Below, piece after piece: positions 55,833 to 64,000 of a stretch of 64,000 nucleotides of DNA (the first letter of the stretch is position 1; the number at the start of each line of letters is the position of its first letter). Location: positions 16,242,861 through 16,306,860 of the forward strand of contig OW203727.1 of the NCBI GenBank assembly GCA_934045075.1, read 5' to 3'. The position numbers and the translations under genes were made by a program. The notes under the pieces are model-generated. The model saw only the letters and a list, made by a program, of their open reading frames with translations, had not been told where the DNA came from and made no database searches. Origin of the DNA: Yponomeuta sedellus. Taxonomy: Eukaryota; Arthropoda; Insecta; Lepidoptera; Yponomeutidae.

Positions 55833-56723
55833 TCACATTGACTTCAGTTGCTGAACTTGGGTTTCGGTCATGATGAGTATATTAGATGAATCGTCATCTT
55901 TCTTCACAAAAATTTTACCGTTTGAAGTCCAGCAATACTTGAACAGGCTAGTCTTGACCAGATCTCGAGCGAGGAAGTACAACCTGTTAGCAAGCGGGGT
56001 CAGATGGTCAGCCACGTAAATCGGCGTAGAGTGGTTCATTACACCCAGATGCGTCGCATTAAGCTTAGAGTTTTTATTTTGTATGTTGAAATTCTTGGCA
56101 GCTTTCAGAATGCTTAACTTTCTTTCTTTGGTAGCAAATTCGACCACCACTGGCTTGTTTGCATCACGTTTTCCAGGGATTCTGTAAATGTCCTTTATCT
56201 CTGAAGCACTAGTGTCTGTCTTTAGAGTCTTGCATAAGCCAAGTATAGCATTGGTCAGAGTAGTTGTCGATTCATTAGGCTCAGATGCAATATTCCTTAC
56301 CTCTATAAAAGTTTTCCGAGATTCACGGCGAAGATATTCCACTTCATTTCTTAGTGCGGCGACAGTCTGATCCTGTGTTGTATGGTGCTGTTCAAGCACA
56401 GTCAGCTTAACAGCATGTTCATCTACTTGGGATGACATATGTGACATGGACTTTTCAAGTTCATGAGTTGTACTTTGAATATCAGAGAGCGTCAGGTCCC
56501 ATTTCTTTTGTTTCAATTCATCCTCCGCCCTCCAGTTTTGCAGTATTGCAATCATTTCATCTTTAAATGTCTTTAATTGGGAGGACACCATATCTGTAAG
56601 GTTTTCATCCGCGCGCTTACGTTTTTGTCTTGCTGTAGTGTTGTTTGGATGGATATAGTCAGGAGCGTCATCAGGCCGGCTTAAATTGGAGTCAGACCCA
56701 CCTTGCGTAGGAGACCGATACAT
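55833..56723 (-). CDS. LINE ORF1: coiled-coil protein with FP-like C-terminal domain
   Basis: This 296-residue protein is the probable RNA-binding chaperone of the element. It has a basic stretch RQKRKR (32-37) that could act in nuclear import, a heptad-rich, charged region at about 45-135 that looks like a coiled coil, and a C-terminal domain at about 195-296 (KPVVVEFATKERKLSIL, then TPLANRLYFLARDL and a W-S-N-G-K-I-F-V-K ending). That C-terminal pattern resembles the domain known from the baculovirus FP25 protein and from insect LINE ORF1 proteins. The ORF begins at an ATG and is uninterrupted. Confidence 0.8.
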   Translation of the reverse strand: MYRSPTQGGSDSNLSRPDDAPDYIHPNNTTARQKRKRADENLTDMVSSQLKTFKDEMIAILQNWRAEDELKQKKWDLTLSDIQSTTHELEKSMSHMSSQVDEHAVKLTVLEQHHTTQDQTVAALRNEVEYLRRESRKTFIEVRNIASEPNESTTTLTNAILGLCKTLKTDTSASEIKDIYRIPGKRDANKPVVVEFATKERKLSILKAAKNFNIQNKNSKLNATHLGVMNHSTPIYVADHLTPLANRLYFLARDLVKTSLFKYCWTSNGKIFVKKDDDSSNILIMTETQVQQLKSM

Positions 56724-57594
56724 TATTAGAGATGTTCGAAGTTATCGTGGTCGCACTTCAACACCTTATCTCGGCCAGAAAGCGTTGACACTTTATAACT
56801 CGACAATTCAACGTAAACGAGGTTCAGGTTAAATGGTTACAACAGGCTTTCAATAAATGAATTTATATTTACGAAGCACACGTCTATGCGGTAGCGCGAT
56901 CCGAAGGAGAGTGAATAATAGGATTAATAAATAATAGGATTGACTTAGATTGCGTCCCCCGCCTGCACTCTTAGGTTAAGAAATATCTGTGTTAATTCTA
57001 TTTTTATTTACAACTACCTGTGCGACCCAGCGAATTTCGTACCGCCTAACAGTCGATTCTTTAACTTTTTTTTCTCTCCGTAAGAACCATCCTCGTACTC
57101 CAGGTAATATTCTAAAAAAAAAAATTAGCGACATCCGTTCAGGTGCTCTTGAGGTTTGCCCTTATCAACACATTCAGCGATTCATTTTTATATTATAGAA
57201 GATAAAGTGTTCTCTATATAAAGAGTAGATAAGTGATATATTATGAGTAAAGGTGGACCCATTTCTAGAGAAATTTCTTCAAGTCCGCATTGATGACGGC
57301 AGGCTAGTAAAACACTAACAAAAATATAATTAAACCATAATAATTTTGGCATTTGCATTTGAATTTTATAAAGCATCCAGTGGCACTTTCACTCACATTA
57401 GATGCGTGAAGGGACTACTTGGACGCTGCAGTGCCCTATTACACTCGATTATAATCAAGAATTAGAATTAGGACGTCAAGAATTCAATGTTCAAGAATTA
57501 GAATGTCAATGAGTTTTCTCATTCCTCATACAGCACGGAAAATTAATAAAACTGTCTCAATGTACATCAAAGGATAAATAAATACAGTACACAT

Positions 57595-57644
57595 AATTAA
57601 TATAACGCAAACCCATTGTTTAATGGGTTTGCGTTATATTAATT
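57595..57644. repeat. Perfect 23-bp palindrome
   Basis: Arms 57595-57617 and 57622-57644 (core ataacgcaaacccatt) are exact reverse complements around gttt. It could be a small fold-back or a hairpin. It does not look like an intrinsic terminator context, since this is eukaryotic DNA. Confidence 0.85.
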
Positions 57645-58299
57645 TACATATTATTTATAGTAGGTATCAATTTAATTCACCACTAAGTCTTCGGCCGGCC
57701 TAGCATAAACCACATCCGTGGAAATAACAAAATGTTGGACTTTGGCAAGTGTTTCGTAGTTTTTTAGACGAATTTATTACTTAAGTACAGGTGTATATTC
57801 AAGATGATAAATCTTTTTACAGAACTAAAATCAAACGTAAATTAGAAAAGTTATAGCAGTGTTAGTAACTTAGGGTAGGTGCCGCGACCACAACCGGTTT
57901 TTGCGTCATCATTTAATAGGTGTGGTTTTTTTGAAGGGTGAAAATTAAACAGGTTGATTAAAAATTAGTAGCCACATGCATTACGGAACATCACTTGAGA
58001 ACGGCCGACCGATTTGGCAGATTTTGTCTTTTTCTGTTTTCATAATGGTCAAAGGTCGGACAAGTTTTGTATGACAAACAACTTTTGGAAAATCTACCTA
58101 GCATTATTTTGTACCGAACACTCGGTGCGCAAGTCCGACTTGTTTTTTTTTACTTTTTGTATATTACTCACTTCATATTTCACTCCTAACTACTTAACGT
58201 TGGCTGGAAGTCTGTAAATTATGTAACCTATGTAACAGATATTTAATCTACTTATTATGATCTATTTACACATGCTTATTGAATGTGCTTTAATTAACG

Positions 58300-60700
58300 A
58301 TTCTAAAGAAAGAGTTTATCACAGTTTGTATATAGTTACCTCGTAGAGAACGAGATAGCGTTGTGAATATCGCTGTACCGAGATCATGCTGAGCCGACAG
58401 AACGAAAGCCATATCGGCGCCCACTCCAAATTGTGATTAAGCCGACCCAATACATGCAACAAAGGTTCACGCGCTTACCGGCACCCGTGTGTAAAACACG
58501 CCAACAAGCAAACGGACCCTATGTGACCGGGAAACGCCAAGCGGAAACCCCGCCTTTTCTTTCGGAATAAAGTCCATTTTTCTATTGAGAAAAGAGAGCT
58601 GGAGAAAAGTAATGCGCGTGTGTGCCTCCGCGAAAGCAACACGGTTTCGTTTAGCCCAATACACATATTGTACACAAACACGTCCACCTCTGTGCTCGTA
58701 AACGTTACCGTGTGCGCAATTCGGACGCGACCCGCTGAAACGTCTTAACCGACGAGCGTGGGACATTAGTTCTTATTTGCAGGGCACAAGGGCTGGATTA
58801 GAATCTTCCGGTCTGCTGTATTAAGGTAATGAGAATCTGTTTTAACTGCGTGTGGCGAGCGGCTGCTACGCTGGAGTATCGAAGAATGCCGAGCGTGAAT
58901 AACCGCGCTTAGGGAGTTGTCAGTTTGACAATTTGCTCCTATTCGGCTTTGTTCCCGTTGTTTTGGGCTTAGTGTGACTCGTGTTGGGCTTGGTAAGTTA
59001 GTGAGAAAGGATTAAATACTTTATTGGTTAAAATGTTTTTGTGCTGTAAACAATAAGTAGATGTATTTTTTGTAAATTTTAAATTTTTCAGAAATATTAA
59101 TTTTTGAAGACTTTTTCAGATTCTATAATACAGATAGCATATTCCCACGAAGATTACGCTAACGACCGCTCGCCTTCTTAAGAAAGATATACCGTAGCAA
59201 TTTTCTGTAATTATAGCAGCTAATTAAATGACAAAATTGCTCCGGTTATTGAATATGGAAAAGTTATTCCCGCCGGCCATAAAAAGTGACTCGACGACCA
59301 TCCGACGTATCAATTACTAAATTGAATTAAACGCTGCAAACCGCGGCGCTCTCCACAATAAGCGTAAGCGATCACAACGCATCGCATTAGCTACTGACAG
59401 CTCGCGTACGTGTGTGTAACACGCTTGTTACCTATATGTGACGCGCACACAACAAACAAACTTAACCACTCGACGCAAACACTCCAATATAACCCCTAAT
59501 CCCACCCACTATGATTTATAAAGTCCATCTGACATAAAGTTGCGAGCCCGTGTTGCCCGTACACCGCCCACCACCACATTGGGTGGTGAAATCCGGCAAC
59601 GTCGCATCAGAATTTATTGTGACATTTATTCAGCCACCCTGAAACTGCTAGCGACATCTATCGGCGCCGCTGCGCATCAAACTCTCGGGTCTTAGAGGGC
59701 GACGGTACGATGACACGATATCGCTTTCACGTTCCCACTAAGCGGTTTGCAGTATTGTTTATCTGCCTCCTGTAAACATCGAGGTGTACCGCGTATGAAT
59801 GAAACGGACGTAGCGTTCGAGCGGGAGGGCCTGTTGTGCCACTGCGGCGCCAGAGCGAGATGCGGGAGCGTGAAGCGCACAGCGTATCGTTTATCAGATT
59901 ACATGCGATGTATCGCGAGCGTGGCGATGTTTTGACACGCGATAATCACAAGATAATGCGGGCGATCTCAACGACGTTTAGGTTTATATTGGCTTTTTTA
60001 CGGCGCTGAGTGGAGCTGTAGTGGTGATGAAGTGGATGCGTGTAGCCGCCAGGTGACGCTTGCGCGCGCGCTATAGAGCTGCTAATGTTTCGCGACAGCT
60101 GATTGTCATGTTGTTTACTGCGTGCACTTGTTTGTTTTATTTAAAATTGTTATTTTTCCTTAACCGTCCCAGTGGTTCATAGTCACCTAATTGCGGACAC
60201 ATAATTTATTTTGAATTGTTAGGTGCTCGAGACATCTGCCTCTATCGTTGTTATTTTATTTAAAATTTGTAGCCATACGTTTGTGGTAGCCAGACTACTC
60301 GGATTTTTATGTTCCTGGAGAGTCACTCGCCGTCAAATCTTCTTTTCCATGAAATACTGTCCAAATTGTGTTGACAAAAACCATGATCTATAGATATCAA
60401 CTTTTTATACTTATTGGTATTAAAATTGCTTTTTAAAATGGATAGGTAAAGTTTTCTTCAAGTTTCGCAAGCGGCGCGACTATACAACCGTCTGCTAACC
60501 ACAGTAGCAGCATCTCATGGCAAGCAATAAGCTACTTAGAATGTGGATTCTGCATAAAATCCTTGCGTTTAAATTTCGCCCGGCACTTTGCCAACTGTAT
60601 GTAGTCAGACAGCGAACTTTGAACTTTTGAAACGTTGCGGAGCCCTCTTAGAGCCAACTAGCGCCATCTATGAGCGAGTAGCGGAGTGCTGGAAAAGTAC
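58300..60700. other. Repeat-poor, CpG-rich region without ORF
   Basis: No SINE, LINE or MITE was recognised over 2.4 kb. CpG dinucleotides are frequent (for example gcgcgcgcgctatag at 60062 and several cgcg stretches), unlike the surrounding DNA. Longest open frames are under 100 codons and show no family features. It is a candidate regulatory region. Confidence 0.5.
58919..58998 (+). promoter_or_regulatory. Candidate TATA-less start and non-coding first exon
   Basis: The initiator-like tcagtttg (58920-58927) is followed after about 70 bases by a good splice donor tg|gtaagt (58993). It lies in the repeat-poor, CpG-rich part of the window. No coding exon is visible downstream to 60700, so a long intron or a different role is possible. 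Confidence 0.3.
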
Positions 60701-61209
60701 TTAGGCCGGTATTACAGAAGCGTACTCAAGCGCCAATCTCTACTTAAGACTAGTTTTGAGTATGGATTTAATTTTAGAACGTTACTTGAGTCGAGATTCA
60801 TCAAGCGCGACTCAACTGAGTAATAGCTAATTCGAGAACGATACTTGGGTAGCAATCTCTACTTAAGTAAAGATCAAATCTGTATTTAGTCAAGTGTGGT
60901 CGGAACCACGCTTGAGAGTCGATCGGCCAGTTATTATAATTGTCAATTTGGAATGTTTATTGCAAAATTCGTATATTCGAAAACCTTGATTACCATGACG
61001 AAATAGTTAATGATAGCAGCAGCCGCTTAGGCATTTAAGGGACGCTCAAGACCCCTACTGCATGGATTCTAATAAGTGTTTATGTGCAAAAACAATTACA
61101 TTAATATTGGGGTGATTTCATTGAAAAAATTTCACACAACACTACCTGCTATGATAACCAGGCAAGGACATCACAAACATGAAAGTAGTCCGAGACTGTG
61201 GCCACTTGT

Positions 61210-61292
61210 ACAAATATAGGCCCACAGTGGGAATCGAACCCACAAGCTCGGTCTTGGTAACCAAGCGCCTTAGAGGCTAGGCCAACATGACA
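61210..61292 (-). mobile_element. tRNA-like SINE fragment (unassigned family)
   Basis: On the minus strand ttggcctagcctctaaggcg and gggttcgattcccac give A- and B-box-like blocks. The expected acceptor stem cannot be formed. It lies inside the Harbinger-like element. Confidence 0.5.
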
Positions 61293-61385
61293 GTCACAAA
61301 AGGAATAAATAAAATAATCAGTAAAACAATCTCAGCTTTTTTATTGCTCATAAAATTGGAAATAATTGAAACATATCCTATAAAT

Positions 61386-62208
61386 CCACTGTGTTGAAGA
61401 TGACTTTTTATCTTCCTCGAGGAGGATCCTCTTCACTGTGGTGAAGTTGAAGTTTTATGGTCAACGAGCAGGTTCCTCTCCGCTGCGGTGAAGTTGAAGT
61501 TTTATGTTCAATGAGCAGGTTCCTCTCCACTGCGGTGAAGTTGAAGTTTTATGTTCAATGAGCAGGTTCCTCTCCACTGCGGTGAAGTTGAAGTTTTATG
61601 TTCCATGAGCAGGTTCCTCTCTTCTGAAATGAAGTTGAAGTTTTATGTTCAACGAGCAGGTTCCTCTCCACTGCGGTGAAGTAGAAGTTTTATGTGCAAT
61701 GAGCAGGTTCCTCTCCGCTGCGGTGAAGTTGAAGTTTTATGTTCAATGAGCAGGTTCCTCTCAGCTGCAGTGAAGTTGAAGTTTTATGTTCAATGAGCAG
61801 GTTCCTCTCCACTGCGGTGAAGTTGAAGTTTTATGTGCAATGAGCAGGTTCCTCTCCGCTGCGGTGAAGTTGAAGTTTTATGTTCAATGAGCAGGTTCCT
61901 CTCCGCTGCGGTGAAGTTGAAGTTTTATGTTCAATGAGCAGGTTCCTCTCCACTGCAGTGAAGTTGAAGTTTTATGTTCCATGAGCAGGTTCCTCTCTAC
62001 TGAGATGAAGTTGAAGTTTTATGTTCAACTAGCAGGTTCCTCTCCACTGCGGTGAAGTTGAAGTTTTATGTTCCATGAGCAGGTTCCTCTCCACTGCGAT
62101 GAAGTTGACTTTTTATCTTCTACGAGGAGGACCCTCTCCACTGCAGTGAAGTTGACTTGTTATGTTCCACAAGGAGGATCCTCTCCACTACGGTAAAGTT
62201 CCATTTTC
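61386..62208. repeat. 47-bp minisatellite, about 17 units
   Basis: The unit contains gaagttgaagttttatgttc, then aatgagcaggttcctctcc, then actgcggt, and totals 47 bases. Core units are highly alike. The first unit and the last two have a different middle, gaggaggatcctct, and gactttttat in place of gaagttttat. Since 47 is not divisible by 3, it does not encode a repeat protein. Confidence 0.92.
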
Positions 62209-62659
62209 TCACACCTCGTTTCAAAACAGCGACTAATGTTCAAATTACACCAAACCGACTATGTACAGATATTAGTAAATTTAGTAAACAAACGTAAATA
62301 AACAGACAGACGTCAAGAGAATTGTGGAATAAAATTATTTTAAAGCAGACATTTGTTACGTTCCGTTCTGTACTCAAAGCGAATAAATGAATTAAGAAGC
62401 GTGAACGTTTTGCTTCCTTTAAATATACGGTTCATTACAAACTAATAACGAAATAAAGAAACTTGGAACATTTTTATTTCCGAATAAATAAAAACTATTT
62501 TAGTTTCCTCTGTATATTTCACATAATTTACTAAGTTTCATCGTCACGTTTTTGTAACATGCGTAAAACGGAATAAAAATCTACATTAGTATTTTTCTTG
62601 TCATGGAAAACAAACTTTGATCATAGACAATCTGATTGCAGTTCTGAATCTCTACTTAA

Positions 62660-63795
62660 CCCTTAATCGGCCATGGCTCCAATCAAGTAAATTGTTTTAT
62701 ATTAGAATATTGTTTTCTTAAAATTAAATAAAAACACAAAATCAAAATTATTGAATGTTGGGAAGTGGTTTTTTTTACGATGGGAAATAATTTCCCTATA
62801 AGCGTTAAGGGTTTTTTTTTTGTGGGAAATAGTTTTCCTATATCCAGTAACATATATGTGGGAAATAAATTCCCACTTGACTAGCTATTGCCTTCTGTTT
62901 CACTCGTTGATTTATTTTTAGGGAATAAAATTAAAAGTCCGGAGGTAAATCTTAAGTACTTAAGTATCTTAAGAGGCTAAAAATTCCACCCATGCCGGGA
63001 TTTTAACCCGCGACCTCTGGTTATCCGTGCCAGCGCATTTGATGTTTGTCCGTGTTTGTTTCGAACTACAAATGCAACACCTTTTGTATGTGCTCTCTTT
63101 AATAGTCATATGCAGACCTACATTCCTGAGGCGTATCTCGTTTGGTACGCCGAAATTTTCACCTTTTTTTATTTTTAAGAGATATTTATTGGTGTTTTCT
63201 GGAGTATTAACTGTGACAGATCCGACAAATTGTCAACAATTGTTTTTAACTACCTATCCTCAACTTTTTTCTTATTTTTAGTACACCATTGACTGTAATA
63301 TAGAAAAAACAGACAAACTTTTTTTATATATCAATATTTATTAGTTGTCCTAAACAGTTACAGGGAAATATATTCCCACTTAAATACTTTCATAAACGGC
63401 CACAGGGAAATAGGTTCCCACTTTTTTGAATGAGAAAAAAATAGTAATGCAACAACTTACACACATTGTCTTCATTACCATACAAACCAACACATATCTA
63501 TCAAATACAACCAAAAACCATTAAATACTTACAGGATTTTTTCTTGATGTAGTACCAAAAATAGACTCAAATTCGGGGAGCAAATGTACGTGAAAAATTA
63601 ACGGTTGTTTTTGAATACCGATTGACATGCAGCGATGACGTTTAGGAATAAGTGTTGCCATAAAATACATAAGAAAAGTATCGATCTAAAGATGCGTTCA
63701 ATTTATTTAAGTTTGCCACCAATAGAAAAATAATAAAAAATTGGTTAGTGGTCACATTTGTGGTGGGAAATAATTGTCCTATGGCCGATTAAGGG
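62660..63795. mobile_element. Nested piggyBac-like non-autonomous element
   Basis: The termini cccttaatcggccat (62660-62674) and atggccgattaaggg (63781-63795) form a 15-bp inverted repeat. TTAA occurs immediately outside both ends (62656-62659 and 63796-63799). CCC termini and TTAA targets are typical of piggyBac elements. No transposase was found in 1136 bases. The outer sequences join smoothly if the element is taken out. Confidence 0.85.
62965..63035 (-). mobile_element. Fragment of family A SINE, minus
   Basis: The plus strand reads gaggctaaaaattccaccca and cgcgacctctggttatccgt. It is nested within the TTAA-flanked element. Confidence 0.65.
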
Positions 63796-64000
63796 TTAAG
63801 CAGTGATTGGCTGATCTCTACTCAAGAACTGTTTGAAAATAAAGGGAGTGCTTGAGCATCGATTCAGTGCTCAAGTAATGATTGGGCGATCTGAGATCAA
63901 TCTGTGCTTGAGCATCGTTCTGTAATACCGGCCTTAAACTTTCAGCAGGCAAATGTAATGCCGTAAGGATTTCACCATGTTAGTTAGTTAGTTACACTAT

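Larger units (their letters stand above)
52101..56800 (-). mobile_element. Apparently intact two-ORF LINE (Jockey/CR1 group)
   Basis: This element carries an uninterrupted ORF1 and ORF2 in the usual order, 170 bases apart, on the minus strand. A run of 13 T on the plus strand at 52101-52113 is a plausible poly(A) tail after about 550 bases of 3'UTR. The 5' limit is only estimated, and no target-site duplication was found. Both ORFs are free of stops, which is rare here, so this copy may be young or active. Confidence 0.8.
60704..63933. mobile_element. Non-autonomous Harbinger-like element
   Basis: The termini ggccggtattacagaa (60704-60719) and ttctgtaataccggcc (63918-63933) are a perfect 16-bp inverted repeat. 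They are flanked by TTA on both sides (60701-60703 and 63934-63936), a TWA target typical of PIF/Harbinger. Both subterminal regions carry many ctcaag / cttgag motifs. No transposase is encoded. The interior holds a tRNA-like SINE fragment, a minisatellite and a nested TTAA element. Confidence 0.82.

Overview
This window is a piece of an insect nuclear genome, most probably a moth or butterfly (Lepidoptera). It is AT-rich and crowded with degenerate transposons: RTE-type and Jockey/CR1-type LINEs, several tRNA-derived SINE families, a mariner element, hairpin MITEs and TTAA-target elements. Nothing looks bacterial or viral. The species cannot be told from sequence alone. A run of exactly 200 N at 18265-18464 marks an assembly gap.

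The host gene content is small. The main locus, 30.95-46.8 kb, is a tandem family of intronless Cys-loop ligand-gated channel genes that resemble nicotinic acetylcholine receptor subunits. Copy 1 (31393-32649) is broken by two indels. Copy 2 (41034-42302) has one in-frame stop. A 5' stub lies at 43856-44019. Copy 3 (44123-45388, 421 residues) is intact, and a 3' stub lies near 46565-46800. The copies share a conserved block just upstream of the ATG. A LINE lies just before copy 1, and a whole LTR retrotransposon (34751-40474) separates copies 1 and 2. A degenerate THAP-domain gene with a GT-AG intron lies inside that LTR element on the opposite strand.

Layout. 0-9 kb: mostly unassigned DNA with RTE tails and one tRNA-SINE. 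9-14.9 kb: a perfect 103-bp palindrome, two fold-back elements, a CAG-flanked MITE and a SINE. 15-17.9 kb: a mariner copy with TA target duplications and a 5S-rRNA-derived SINE. 18-22 kb: the assembly gap beside a second copy of the MITE, a candidate promoter, another 5S-SINE and a fold-back SINE. 22-27.6 kb: SINEs, small hairpin elements and microsatellites. 27.7-30.9 kb: a Jockey/CR1-superfamily LINE. 31-47 kb: the channel cluster. 47-52 kb: decayed repeats. 52.1-56.8 kb: a LINE with two intact ORFs. 57-60.7 kb: repeat-poor DNA with a CpG-rich part and a possible first exon. 60.7-63.9 kb: a non-autonomous Harbinger-like element holding a 47-bp minisatellite and a nested piggyBac-like element.

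The most notable items are the intronless channel family with its unusual M2 region, the SINE family whose head is recognisably 5S rRNA, the repeated head-to-head SINE palindromes, and the assembly gap flanked by the empty and filled versions of one MITE insertion site.
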